Source: Toxoplasma gondii ME49 (Eukaryota; Apicomplexa; Conoidasida; Eucoccidiorida; Sarcocystidae). Taken from it: 64,000 nt of DNA. Below, piece after piece: positions 10,570 to 24,200 of this stretch (the first letter of the stretch is position 1; the number at the start of each line of letters is the position of its first letter). The notes under the pieces are model-generated. The model did no database searches, was not told the origin of the DNA, and was given only the letters and a program-made list of their open reading frames with translations. Where the stretch lies: positions 5,418,212 to 5,482,211 of the forward strand of contig NC_031478.1 in assembly GCF_000006565.2 (NCBI RefSeq), read 5' to 3'. Position numbers and translations under genes: made by a program.

Positions 10570-13500
10570 GTCACAGACGAGGACTGATGTCTTGCCGTGG
10601 GTGACTGTGGGAAACTTGATTACACCACGGTGCAGTGTACGCTTTCTTATATCATTACCGTCTATTTGTATGCGTGTGTGGGTCTCCCTTCACGAGGAAA
10701 GGCATACGACTCAACGAGAGGCGGAGCTGGCTTCGCTGTTTTCCATTCGAGACAGAACAAGCTCTTTACCTACTCCGCATGTGGGAAACGGGAAAAGACA
10801 GGGACCGATGAAAACTGGAACATTTTCTAACTAAGAATAGAGGCAACAGCAGATGTGCCTGTTTATATGGACCGCATACAGGTGTTTATTACCTCGAAAT
10901 CTTTTCTGTGGTGAATTTTCTTCGTAGAAGGCGAATCAGTAGGTGACTGTCAATCACACTGGTTTCGGCTGCTTCTCCACACTGTCTTCAGTAAAAGTCT
11001 ACGTCGAATAGAAAAACTGGCTTTCTCTGAGTGTTCAAAGTTTTTATGTACACAGGGACCGACTTTTACATCGTGCGTGCCTTGAAACGGGGAGGGAACG
11101 AAAGTGTTTTCAAGACATTAGGTTCACACTGTTCGGATTGTGGCGGCATTGCGTTTGCCTTTCTCTTTCCTACGTGTCCTTGGTTTACTCTTTCGCGCCT
11201 TCGTTCCTCCCCTCCTCTATCCTATCTCGCCCAGAGGGGCACTCCTGAAATCTATTTTTCAATGTTTTCTGTACAGAAATCTGTACGTCGTTCCTTCCGC
11301 GCTTTACCCGAACGCGCTCACGTGTACAAAATTGGAGTCCCGGTCGCAGATGTACTGGTACACTTCTAAAATAAAAGGCGCGATGTGCACAATATAGAAG
11401 CATCGATGGGAATGAGTTTTTCGACCAGCGATCTGCACGTCTGCGTACGAGGTAACCCTAATTTTATGGAGGCATGTCGGACTTCCCTTCGTGTCTTGGC
11501 AAACCGAGAGATGCGTCGTGGTGCCGCATATGCATTTCTCGCCTTCTCAACTTGAGGTGCTTTTGAAGGATGCACTACTCGCTTCCGAGGACGGGTCCGC
11601 CAAGCGATTCTCAACGCGTACAGTGCGACTGCCACACGCTCAGTTGTCTCTCTCATCCCGAGGTATATTTACTTAAGCGGAGACGCACACATGTCCGTAT
11701 ATAAACATGCATGTACGTTCTTATGTGGGAAGTTAGGTGTTTGTGTGGGTCGTATCAGGAAATGCTCCTGCTTTTTAGTGACCCTTTTTCCAGTCGCTTT
11801 CTCTTGAGTCTCCGGTTTTCTACCGAACTAGGAGACAACCAGAAAATCAGATCATATCCGGATACCGTGGTGTCGGGTCGCGTGCTCCACTCTGTGTGGA
11901 GGCTAGATTTTCCTGGAACCGGTGGAGGTGATTCTCATATCTGAATCTGAGGTTTAGGAAGTTGCCAGACAAATGCATCAATGGTTGGCGAGAAAAGCGG
12001 GTGAGTGATTCGGACAGATCGCTTGTCATGGCAGGTTAGATGTAGTTATCACTCGCACCCGTTAGAAAACATACAGATGCGATCCAGCCACTGGGGTAGA
12101 ATGGAATACTTACGTCTGCGATCACAGGGCCAAGGACAAGTCGAGATCCGTCACGCATGATAATTCGGAAGCTCGCGATTTGGGGAGATGGTAGACCGTG
12201 CTGAAAGCCTGCTTTTCTAGAAAAGCATCGCAGGACGAACGGGAGACAGTGGGCTCCTCTGTTTCCTTTTCAGATTTGTGTCAAAACGCTAGTGGTGACG
12301 GGCTCCTCGGACACGAATCAATGGCAGTTGACACCGGTTCTGTTTGAAGAGTCTGTCATAAGTTGCTGCATATGAAAAGGAAAAGGTCATGGCAGAGCAA
12401 TGTGCTGCGACAGGCAGCCGAGCACACTGTTGTAATGGCTCGCTTGTAGATTTCCACTCCTGCAACAAGCCCTTGACCAGACAGCTTTGTCGCTGCCCCT
12501 TCACCTTTTCTCTGAAACACAGTGTCGGAAAGAAAAATGCGGATTCGCAGCGCCAGCCGTGCTGGGAGAGAGAGACCTGTCGTGATTCTGAGGGCGTGAA
12601 ATTACAATCACTAGTGTCACAGGGGAAAGCCGGAGAACACTTGAGAAAAAGAAGGAATCGGTGGAGCCATCAAATTCAGATTCGCCTGCCAAACTCGTAG
12701 CCAGGCGGCAGTCGCAAGTTTGCGTTCACTGTCCACAGATCCATCAGCGTGATGCAGCTCAAGCGGTCCTATCTCAGCGACTGTCACCACTGGCGGAAAC
12801 ACGTGGTAGTCGCAGGGTATAAACTCTATGTTCAATAGTTGTAGGATTCTGTCTCTCATTAGTTGCACGGCTCGAACTCAACTCTCAACCGTTGTTCCTT
12901 GACGGCAGGAGCAGTGCTGCAGCCACGAGTCCTTTCATGAATGATCTGCCGACTGAACCAAACGACATGGCAATCCAGTTCTCGTATTGCACGAGAAACC
13001 CTCGATGATTGAAGAGAGGTACGCGCTCTTTGCCACTCTGCAAGGTGGCGCATTACAATCCGTACTGAATGAAATCCCCACTTTCAAAGGCAGCGCCTGG
13101 CCAGCGAAGACGCCACTTGAGGGTACAATGGTGCGTACCGTCAAAGAAAATGTCCTTTCTTCCGTTTCTACGGTGCTGGAGTCCACACGCCGTGGTCTTA
13201 CTCGCAGTACAACGCGGTGAACGTGGACACACGTAGGTTAGGTGTGAGACAAAGCTTGGGTGTGTGTTCGTGGTATGTCGATGCCCGCGGGCAGTTTCGG
13301 GTAAAGAAACAGCGCGAGTGGGCCTGTGCCGTTGCGCATAGACAAGCACTCTGTGTTTGCGCGGCCTGTCTCACCTCGTCGTTTGTTTCTTTTGCTACGC
13401 GACGATGTGTCACACTCGTCAATTTCCCGCCTTTCTCCGCTTTTCTGTGTCACCGAAGTAATCGGCAGTATCAAGGTTGGACTGCTGCTGCATGCCCACC

Positions 13501-13746
13501 ACCGAGAGCTAGACACGCTCTTCCCGTAGCACTAGTTCTCTGCGTTTCTGATTGTTGTGTCCCTCTGCTTTTGATTGAGCTACAATCACGATGCTCCTGT
13601 GTGTTCCCGCAGGCAAGGAGGCTGACTTCTCTGCGTATTTTTTCGTACTTTAACATCTTTTTGCGACTTTTTACACACGAGGAACTGCCGCCATCGCGGA
13701 CTGTCTTGACGAAAGATTGAGTAACGTGTCAACGCGCGCACAGGAA
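10570..13746. other. 3' UTR and intergenic region
   Basis: This region follows the long single-exon gene and precedes the LOG gene on the same strand. It is less GC-rich, with short ATA/TGT-rich stretches (for example near 11690-11720). No open frame shows recognisable protein composition. It presumably contains the 3' end of the upstream transcript and the promoter and 5' UTR of the LOG gene. Confidence 0.4.
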
Positions 13747-16381
13747 ATGAAAGCAAAGATGTCACACGAAGCACTGACTGAGACCGCACGCAAAAGGAGA
13801 AAAGAGGACACCATGGCGAATGGGAAAGAAGGTTCCAACAGCGGAAACAGTCCCAGCAGCATACCAGCTGAGGCCATTGCAGATAAGGGGATCGTCAGAC
13901 AAGCAATCAAGGTGAGAGAGACAGGTGAACGACAGTCGCCGAAGAAAAGAATGCACCGGCTCTTGCATGAAGAAGCTAGCAACCATGCCTGACAGGCAAA
14001 CGCCTCAATCGAAACACCATGGCTCTTTCGCGGAGGAAAACAGCTTTAGTTCTCGAATTGGTAGTGTGCGTACTGTGCGCATCCCAATGAGGCAGACATA
14101 TGCTTTGTTTTTCCCCACACAAGCCTCTGCGTATTTAAGCACAGCCGCGTTCATGTCCACCGTTTCCCGAATTTACATCTGTTCTGCTGGCCTGGGGTAT
14201 TCGAATGTTTTCAGGACATGTGGGTGGACACACAGCAGAGCTGACTCTGAGGGCGAGGTTTTGTCGTGTGTACGTCTTTGCTGTGCCGACCCACGCATCC
14301 GCAAAGAAGTGTGTTTCCCGTGCTTGCAGTCGTACAACAACCAGGATTGGTTGCATAGTCGCTCTGCCCGTGAAGTACGGATTCTCTGCGAGTACCTCGA
14401 GGTCGAAGATCGGCTTCGCATGCAGAAAGTCCTCGGCACATTTCTGCTGTTCGGCTCTGCACGATCCAGGAGTCCTGAGCAGTGGCAAAAACTCATGTCG
14501 GAGGCGCAGGAACGTTTGAAAGACCCATCTACCGCTGCACAGGCGGAAGAAGACGTTCAGCGGTTGAAGAAGATTGAGTGGATGTGCCCTTACTGGCAAA
14601 AGATCAAAAACCTTTCAGGCATGCTGATGCAGTGGATTCAAACTGAGGAGGCGAGACAGGTACGCGAATTGATATGCATGGGCGGCAACATCGTAGGTTC
14701 TCGTCGTGTTGCTACTGCTCTAACGAGATGTTGAAGTGCATCTAGACGCTAGGGAGCTTCATGTACTTGTGTGGAGTAACAAGGTGCGCCACTCGGCATG
14801 CTAATGTGGAAACGAAGGATCACGACAGAACCCCAGACTGTGGATGAAGATATGTGTGAAGTTTCCCTGGCAACAGAAACCTTCTTAGCCTGCTTTCGAG
14901 CTGTGCCCCTTCGTGAAGAAGAACTCGCGGAGGGACCTGTTTCGCCTAGACCCTTGATGGGTCGATTGCGGGACGCCCGTCTGTGGTGTATGTGCCGTCG
15001 ATGCACCTCTTCCCCCTCCCCCGCCCGTGTTGGATCTTTCTCTCTTGCAGGCCGTAGCGCGTCTTCTCCGTGAAATCCCAGCTCCTGTAGGAGGAAGCGG
15101 ACACCAATACAGCGCAGGGGATGTTGCAGCGGTGACTGACCTGTCTGAGCCTTGCCCTGTGGCTATCTGCACGGGTGGCGGCCCAGGCATGATGGAAGCC
15201 GGAAACAGTGGGGCAGCGTCTGTGGCAGGCGGGCGCAGCATGGGCATGGGCATTTCTCTTCCCTTCGAGGCCGGCTTGAACCCATTCGTGGATGAAGGCC
15301 TGGCCTTTGAATTCCATTACTTCTTCACGCGCAAATTCTGGATGGTCTACTCCGCGCTGGGCGTCATCGTCGCTCCAGGGGGTGTAGGTACACTTGACGA
15401 GCTCATGGAGGTCTTGACGCTCAAACAGAGCGGCAAAATGAAGCGAGACATACCCATCGTTCTCTTTGGGAAACAGTTCTGGAAAGTAAGCAATCGGGAT
15501 GGAAATTCGAGTCGCCAGGAATGCAGTACCAACCAGATAACTGAAGCGAGACTCCGTGTTACTGCACACCATACGGTGGGATTCATAGGTTTATATGAAC
15601 TATCCTTTTTGGGGAAAGTGTATATACTACGAGTTGGACTGCAGGTTTAAATCTTGATGTCTTCACATCCAAACAGTTCTCGACTCGGACAAGATGAGTC
15701 TTTGAACCAACGAGACTCGCAGAATGCGGCATAGGCGATGCACAAGTACGACCCAAATGAGCGTGAAACAAGAAGCTTTAGTCTTTTTTTGGGGAGGGTG
15801 CGTTTTGCGAATGGTGCCAGCCACCACATACGCGTATCATGGATTGTGTGGGGGACGGGGGGAAACTCGAGGGTTCTTTTCGATGCACCGTGTCGACTTC
15901 CGTAGTGAAACAGAAATGTGTCTTTTGAATTGGCCGAACAGCGAGCTAGGTTCGCGGGGCAGTGTGTGCACAGTTGGGTACGGCAAGAACACGCCTCGCC
16001 AACGATCCGGAGAACGAAGGTTCATTTTCGCCCTTGACACCTGCAAGCGGTTCCAGAGAGCTGGAAAGTGTTATCAGTGTGCTCTTGGAGTGGCCTGAGT
16101 CTTTCTGGGCTTTGCAGGACATCATCTGCTTCGATAAGTTGGTGGAGTACGGCGTCGTGAGTGAGAAGGACCGCGACCAGCTGTTTTACACGGACGACGA
16201 AAACGAGGCGTTTGAGTATCTGAAACAGTTTTTGCTCAACGACAAGCTCGTCCTCGGAGACCAATACGTCCACAAATCTCTCAGGCATGCGGCCCCAGGT
16301 AGCCGTGGATCGACGTCGCAGAGTGCGTCACCCGCAGGCGTCATTCAAGGCAGAGGCGCCGACTACACAGAATCCATTTAG
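13747..16381 (+). CDS. LOG family protein (putative nucleotide phosphoribohydrolase)
   Basis: Four exons are inferred at 13747-13911, 14330-14659, 15051-15485 and 16118-16381. All are phase 0, with gt/ag at each border, and give 397 residues. Exon 2 carries FGSAR (residues 96-100). Exon 3 carries the two hallmark LOG/'lysine decarboxylase-like' motifs, GGGPGMMEA (207-215) and PGGVGTLDE (274-282), which form the nucleotide phosphate-binding site in the Rossmann fold. In plants and bacteria LOG enzymes release free bases from cytokinin 5'-monophosphates; many non-plant members act on AMP-like substrates or are uncharacterised. The motif block HYFFTRKFWM places it in the longer LOG subgroup. The N-terminal ~50 residues are Lys/Ser-rich and probably disordered. 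The ATG at 13747 is the first in frame after an in-frame non-ATG stretch; a second ATG lies at 13759. The substrate in this parasite is unknown. Confidence 0.88.
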
Positions 16382-17710
16382 ACGAGCACGTGAAGAAAAC
16401 TCAATTTGATACTTTTGACCATGCCGATAGTACAGTGGGGACACTGTCCAGTTCTCCAGATCCGCTTGCAGATGTAAAGAGTAAAACCAGAAGACATCGT
16501 TCTCCAGACCACTGGCGAGGCATGTGCTCTTGTCAACTTTTTCCCGTTTGAGTCACGGGCGGAGCCTCGAAATTCTTCGCGGATGAATGCCTAGCAGCTG
16601 TTCGAATAAACACGAAACGATTTTGATGTAAATATGTGCACATTGGTATATCCGGATTCACGTTTATGTGTGCGGGCTCCTCATGCCTACGGTGTTTATC
16701 CATTTCGTGACACGTAGAGAGGTGCCAAAACAAGTGTGTGCAAACCCGTGCTGGTGACGGGCACATGCGTTCGCCGTTCCCACACGACCTGTCTGGAGCT
16801 TCACCTTTTGTCCATGAGATTGTAAATACGGAAGGGTAAGTATATAAAGCCGCGTGTGCTGTGCCCAAAAGTTCCATGTACGAATGAACTATTTTTGAGC
16901 ACTAGCGCGTTGTACCCTTGTATGTAACAAGCGTGCGCGTGAGCCATGTCTACACAAGAATTGTGGCTGCGGAACTGTTAAAAACCGAGTGGATTGTAGA
17001 GTCGAATTTAAGAAATTTACAGTGCCGGGGTATTTCCGTGCAAGTTTTCCCTTCAAAGAGGAGCGAAGGGACAAGGCTTGCTACGCCGCATAGATGCATT
17101 CTGCGCTTCTTGCCCGCGTTGACCCGACTGCGTCAGATATTCAGACAACAGGCAGATATGTACACCGGAGCGTATCTCCATGCGCATATGCAGGGCTTCC
17201 ACACACGCCTCCTCGGTCGTGTTCCTGCAGGCACGTGCACTGATAGATACCGACACGGCCGTGGGTGGAAAATTTTCCTGCCTTCGGAAATTCACGACTG
17301 CACACCTGTCGAGGTGCTAGATCGGAAAATGAAGATGGCCGTCGAGGCCTTTCCGTGAAGATATTTCCGGTCCACGCCTGCGGAACAATACCACCTATTG
17401 AACAAAAGCTTTCTCGCATCGTTTTGGCCAAGCATTACTGTCTTCGTACGCGTTCAACAGGCTACCCACACAGAGGATGAGAAACCAGTGCAAGGCGGCT
17501 CAAGTGCATTCGCGTTCGAACGCCGAGCACAATCGGATCCACACACACATGCCAGTATCGGTGCGAACGCACGCACCTAAATATCAAACCTCATCGGAGA
17601 GCGTCGCTAGCGGCCCTGTCAAAAAAGAAGACACATAGATAGCCAGAATTCGACTGGCCGCCTCCTTTCTGGTCACAAAGCTGGAGGTGAACACATTTCG
17701 ATCCCTCTTT
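16382..17710. other. intergenic region between convergent genes
   Basis: This region separates the 3' ends of the LOG gene (+) and the SNU13 gene (-), so it should hold both 3' UTRs and polyadenylation regions. Short open frames on each strand have no recognisable content. I see no repeats or RNA genes. Confidence 0.4.
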
Positions 17711-19416
17711 CTAGATGAGCATCATTTCAATGATGTTCTTGAGCTCTGCAATCTGCGGGTTCAGCGCGGAACCTTCTTTGTTGGTGATGGAGCACGAAAT
17801 GACAGGGCGAGAAACTCCACAAGCGCGCCCAAGAGCAACCTTGCTCCTGACGAAAACATACGGGACGTTCTGCAAAAACACACACGGAGTGCACCCACTT
17901 CTTTTGGTGTTACGTAGAGAGAAATCGGAAGTGTAACACCAGGGAACACGAGCACTACCGCATCAGTTGCGTCCAAGTTTCCCGCTCTTCATACAAAGTG
18001 CATCGACCCGGATTTCTGTCTTCACAGAGCTAAACATGTTGAAATGTGGAGACGCGGGACGCAGAGAGCTCTTTGTGATACCATTACACAAATCTGTCTA
18101 CGGATACGCGTGGCTCTACGGATACCGCGCGGCTAGTCCACGTCTGAATTTACTGGCATGTGGGCTCGTTACCTGCAGAAGCCCGACGTCCGCTGCACAC
18201 TCAAGCATTCAGTTGTCTAAGTATAAATTTCTTACACTTTAAGTAAGTTCTTCGCGGAGCAATAAAAGCACCTTACGGAGACGCCTAGGACACATTTTGC
18301 GTACCTTGTCTTCACAGAGCAGCGGAAGGTGCAGCAGAATTTCCAGGGGCTCTGCGTCCGCCGCCAGAATGACGATCTCAGCAGTTCCTCTGTTCAGAGT
18401 CTTTGTTGCTGAAAAGAAACACGAACACGCGTTGAAAAAAACAAGCTAAAAGGATAGACCATTCCGGTGGTCAGATCCTCCACATCAAAGTCGGGGACGA
18501 GGAAGCACGTAGATAGCATATGTGTGCAAACACATGAAGTCTCGAAACGAAAGCGAAACCTTTTCTAGCCGCAGAGAGGCTGGTAACCCCAGCCAACCTT
18601 CTAGAAGTGCGTGCGACCGAACAGACATACACGGGGTGCAAGCGTGCCTGCGGTCTGGAGAGTCTTTCGACGACAAGATATTTAAGGCTGCCAGCGTAGA
18701 GACGGACCGAGTGAAGACCCCCAGAGTGTCTCTGCGTGGTCCATGCCAGGCCAGCGACGCCCCACGGGAACGTCAGATCGTCCTCTGTCAATTTCTACTA
18801 GAATGAACAAACGGAAAAAGAGTGGGAATAGGACACTTTCGCCTACCACCTCCAGATGTCTCGTGACGAGTTTGTGACGCGAGTCACAGCCACACAGCTT
18901 CGTTGCAGACATGACGCATTTGAGATGATGCAACGGGGTGAACAAAGAACGAGACACACACAATACTGAAGGACACCGCAAGAGGGTCACGAGAAGACGG
19001 CACGACGGACGCTGTGGGTACGACATTCTCTGCATCTCCGACCGTCTGCGCGAGCTCGGTCGAGAAGAGAGGCAAAACAACCGGGCACTTCATCTCGGAA
19101 AGCAGGCCCGAAAACACTCCCTTTACTGTTCAAAAATGCACCCGTTAACATGCCTCCTTTTGAGCACCGGGGGACATCCACAGAGAAACTGCAAGTCGAT
19201 GAAACGTAACACGAAACCCTCACGTGGACGCTCCCCGTCTTCTTCCCCAACACCTTTGAAGCAGCAGCGAAGCGCGTCCTCACCTTCATTGGCTCCTTTT
19301 CTCAGCTGCTTGTAGCTGCAGGCCTGCTGCACGATATCCAAAATTTGGTTTGTCACCTCAAGCGAAGCGAGCGGGTACGCTTTCGAGCTCACGTCTCCGT
19401 CGTTCTCGCCCGACAT
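17711..19416 (-). CDS. SNU13: SNU13/NHP2L1 (15.5K) U4 snRNP and box C/D snoRNP protein
   Basis: Three exons on the minus strand, 19284-19416, 18305-18408 and 17711-17869, join in frame to 131 residues, close to the 128 of human NHP2L1. The product is a complete L7Ae-fold protein, with [15 protein letters not shown], the RNA-binding loop [16 protein letters not shown] spanning the exon 1/2 junction, [20 protein letters not shown] and the C-terminal [16 protein letters not shown]. Family members bind K-turns in U4 snRNA and box C/D snoRNAs and nucleate the Prp31/tri-snRNP or fibrillarin complexes in the nucleus. All splice borders are canonical (gtgagg, gtacgc donors; ag acceptors). The start is the ATG at 19416, which gives a short acidic N-terminus typical of the family. 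Nothing appears truncated. Confidence 0.96.
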
Positions 19417-21216
19417 CTTGAAAAGCGCGATACAGATTTGCGAATGTTTCTCCCTGAAAAAATCGAATCTGCCTGAACAACCCAGTGACTTGGAAATCCA
19501 CCTGCACGCAAGCAAGAACCAAATCCCAACAGAGAGGGTCAGCGGAGAACCCGTTGACAATCGACACATGCGAAGAAACGCCAGAGCTCCCTCGCCGCCA
19601 GAGCAGTCGGCAGTGGGTAGGAACGTCGCGAAGAAAGCAACTGTTGGAAACCCTGCTCTCAGGACACCGTGTTACTGGGTTCTGGAAACAAACAACGGTT
19701 GTCCCCGCAGCAAAAAAAAAGACTAGGCCGCGTCCTGCGGAAACTCACTGGTCCGTAACGAGCTGTGGGGATGTACGTACAGGACGCCGGACGGCCGCGA
19801 AGAAAAAGCGATGCTACAAAGCGGAGTCTTTGCTGTTAGCAGCGGCTCAAAGCGCAAGTCACGGTAGTCGGCGCTATCATCGCAGCTGAAAATTTTCTTT
19901 TGACACAGAAAGACGGTTTGACGGAGCGCGCAGCGCGTCAAAACCTCTCGACGCGAAAGAGAGCTGCCATTAAATCCGTCACTGCATGCGCGGGGATCGG
20001 CAGCGCGGAATAAAAGACAATGAAAAATACTGTACGGAGGCTAATTAGAACCCATGCAGATTTGCCTTTTTCGTGGAAGCGTCTTTGGCAGTGACTCCTC
20101 TCTTCAACAAAAACCACTCACAGCGTGTCATTCAAGAAGAGCCGAAACCATCTACGCCCCAGTTGCATACAAATTCCTCCTATACATATGTATGCATACA
20201 GAGAGAAGAGAAAAAGAGCGAGAGGAAGATACGTAGATATGGATTTATCTGTAAGTCTTGGTTCTAAGCTGCGTGTCAAACAATGCTTGCTTGGTAGAAG
20301 AGGGCCGCAGATCGCGCTTCACGTGTGGTGAGTTCATTGGCAAGCCGTTGACGCATGAACGAGGTCGAAACGGAAAAAACTGGACCGTGATAAGCGGCTG
20401 TTCCAAATGCCGATCCGTATGGGAACTCCAAGTGGGACGATTATTTTGATTATCACAGCCAAGCGTAGCGAAGTCGGCGTACGTGCCAACTCTATGTGCC
20501 GAAGTGGCCTCCATAGGTTTTTGGAGGGTAGGCAGCCGCCAGCCAGAAGGTACGAGGACACGAGGACCCATACGGCTGCCCAGCTGAAGGCCTCAACTTG
20601 TAAATATATAAGTAGAAAGAAGAGAGTTTGTATCCAATCATGTGTACATATATATATATGTTATGAACAGTTTCTACAAGGCGCACACGGCCATGTCTCA
20701 GTCCTCTCCTGTTCTCGAGAGTCGCGGTAGTTGAACGATGTAACCGCCGCAGCTACGGTGCCTACTCGTATTTCGTACTGTTAGGCTTCGATTGGATCCA
20801 CTTTGGAAGTGAGAAACGTGACGTTGCAGACCTGGGTTACAATTCAGTCTCTGTTGCTCATAAAGGCTTGGGAGTAAATGCTGCCGTACACCACTGGTCA
20901 AACAACATTTCTCATACAGAGTTAAAATGAACCTTCAACCAGCGAAGCCGCGCCTTTCTCATGTGGCATTTTTGAATCAGGGCTCAGGCACCCTCGAAAG
21001 GCATCCGAACATGTTGAGGAGATTCTACAACTGATAACATGATCGACAGAGTTTCTTTGGTACGACACAGGATGGTTGTTCATTTCGTCAGCGAAGCATC
21101 TGATGATCGCGTAACTCCTGCAGCTCATGCAGCGACGGTGTGTAGCTCAATGGTAGAGCGGCCGTAGAGATGAAAGTAATGTCTCTCGAAAACGGGTGGT
21201 TGCCTCAACAACGACA
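19417..21216. other. intergenic region with short AT repeats
   Basis: This stretch lies between the SNU13 start (-) and the 3' end of the ankyrin gene (-), so it should carry the SNU13 promoter and the ankyrin 3' UTR. It contains short TA/ATATAT runs (about 20647-20662). Near 21139-21158 there is a short tRNA D-arm-like string without a matching T-arm (see findings). No convincing coding sequence is visible. Confidence 0.4.
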
Positions 21217-24200
21217 TCATTTCTTTTTTGCCTTTGCCTTTGAACCGCTCTTTTTCTTTGTGGTCTGAAGAGGAAAGTGGAGAGGACAGACCACCAGAAG
21301 CAAATAGACACGTAAGTCGAAACTATGTGGAAGAAATTTCGAACAAAAATTGCTGTTTTCCATTTGTGTGAAGAGGTGGAATATTTTTATAGGACGGGCA
21401 ATGCTTTTGGAAGATGTTCTACTGTTGTGACATTCGGCGTTAGGGAAGAAGGAACTGGCACACCATGACGTAGAATACCTTCTTCATTTTCTGCTCTTCT
21501 TCTAGCCTCTTCATTTCAATGAGTAGTGCCTCCAGCTTATTCAGAGTTTTGCTTCTGCAGAGAAACGACGCCACAACGAGTTGATGCGGCGCATACGCCG
21601 ACGAAATGCCGTGACTGAATGCATGCATGAATAAGTGCAGGTGTCTGATGGAGAACAAGCGTATACGCTTTGGTGTGTGACTAATGTGGAGGCATACGTG
21701 CCTAAGTGATACATAAAGATATATCTTCTCAGCTATAGAAAGAAGAAGGTGCTTCCTCATAAATTGCTCTCAAGGACATACGCCACAGAAACCGTCTCTT
21801 GAGAGCCCACGCAACTACAGGTATCCTGTATATACGAATGATGAACGTTCAGCTCCAGTTCTGCCAAAGACTGGCACTGAGAGGAAGCCAGGGGCGATAA
21901 ATCGGACGCCTTCTGGTGTCAAGTGCTTTACGCACACTTTCGATTCGCTCCCTAACGCGACTACGCATTGTTGCACTACTGAACTCACTCCGGTTCGCGG
22001 AATTGTAAACAACGCTCGCCCATAGGAGCACATTTCGCTTTCCCCATCTCCACTTGTGAGACGCCGAATCTATGTCTATACCGCAAGCGGGTGACCGTCA
22101 GCAGCTCCCAGTGCTGTCGTGGGCGCACGCGTTTAACTCACTCAGCGATAGAGATGAGAGTGGAAGAAACTCGAGATTCTCTAGCCGCAGCAATTTCTTC
22201 CTACACCGGAACATCACACATGACGGCGGTCTGCTATCCCAGAGACTGTTATGAACCCGAACGAACTTTTCTGAAGTATATAGCGAGGGGCCTACGAGGC
22301 CGTTCTCCGGACAAACATTTTTGCACAAGCCCGGGTGTGCGCACACAAAGACGAATTTACGGCAGCACCTAGCCAGCGATAATACATTCTGGACGACAAT
22401 ATGGTGGCTACGTGCCAGTCGAACACAAACCTGTGCGATGCACACATACTACCTCAGATATTCCTGGAATGCTCCGCAGATTAAAACATCGCCTATTGTT
22501 TGTGTGACTTGGTGCCTAAATGCCGATGCACCGTGATCAGAGGTCGTGCATTCACTGTAGCTTTACTGTTACGCAGTTGACAGTAGTGATGGTCATTGTG
22601 AGAGTACACTACGCCAGTTGCGCTGCGTACGCGAAACTGCAGAACGACTTGCTGGAACGATTGAAACTCTTTAGCCCAATCTGGAAGTTGAGCTTTTGCG
22701 TCGCCTTTCATGTCAAAGAGAGCTGGTATGGCGCAGACACTCTCAACAGCTTCAATCCGGCTCTGTAGTTTCCTGCATTGGAATATATCGCCTTACACCC
22801 GGTAAGTTCCGTGAACAAATTGCCTTCTAATCAAACGTTTTCGCTTCGCGACGGTCTCTTACAGTGGATGAATGCAGAATGCGAAGCAAAAGAAATCACT
22901 TTACGGTGCAACGAAGACTCATTTTGCTCCGACTCTTGTATTGATGACAGTGTGTGTATGGACACAAGCATGTCCACGATTGAGGCCTTGTATACAAAGA
23001 GACTCACTTGTGTGGAGACCTAATATGCAGGTATTACTATATAATCACAAACTTAAACCTATATATGTCGGTACACGAATGGACAACCTGAGGGTTGAAG
23101 TGAAGCAGCTGAAAGTGAGCACTGCGAAGAAATCTTACAGGTAGTTTATTGCGCGTTGCCTTGTTTCCACTGCACGAGTTAACAGCGCTGTGTTTGCCCC
23201 GCATTCTTCTCCTGCTTGAATAGCATCCCCGAGTGCACTGCAGAAAAAGGTGGGCGAGTTTCGCACAAACGACAAGCTCGTAGAAATCAGCGACTAGCCT
23301 CCAGGCGCTTCTTCTTTCATCCACGGGTTACGCTAGAGCCATCGAAACCTCTGCGATCCCCCGAGATCGTTGGGTCACGTAGCGAGAGACTAATATCAAA
23401 GGCACTGGATTTCATTTCATTTCTGCACGGTCGCTGCAAATGAACCTTGATGTTTGTGTATTGCTGGACGGGGGTTATTTCTGGGCGCCTCGCTTGGCTA
23501 TTCGTCGTGAAGATAAGAAAAAGAGGTAACATCGCTTCAGGAATTTATTGCCAAGTAGGTTCTTACCCTCGTATTATGATAAGACCCCGTAGGTCCTAAG
23601 TACGTGAAGCGTGCACGGCACCGGGGAATCAAAACTATCTTAACACATTCTGCTGACCACCTCATTACCTCTTTTCAGCTTACATATGTGCGCCTGCATT
23701 GGGCAAAAAGAAGAACATGATTGGCATTTCCAACTCACTCGACGAAAGAGAAACTAGGGACGAAGTTGTCGTATGACGGCTTGCGCACCAGACGGGTTAT
23801 TTTCAGTCCAGTTTCTACTTTTTTGAGCTTGATTCGAGCAGCGGTCAGGACTTTCTCATCACATTCCTTGTCCGTGGCAGCTTGTAACTCCGCGCTGAGG
23901 CGGTTGATCGCTTCGAAGAAATCGTCCTCGCCTAAGGGATCCTGGGAGAAGAAGAACTGGCTTCCTTGTGTATACATCACCCGATGCACCGAGCGCCGTT
24001 GGCGCGGAAGAGTACGCCGACGAACAGTTTACTATTGCCAGTCAATGGGGGACGTCTACTGAAACTATTAATGGGCTTGTGAGGATCTCTCGTAACCAGC
24101 TGAGTGCGTGTACGATAATTATATCAATCACGGACCTCTCCAGCACAGGCTCAGGGATTCTGAAGCTCCCGATCGGGATACAGAATACTTCGATTCGGTG

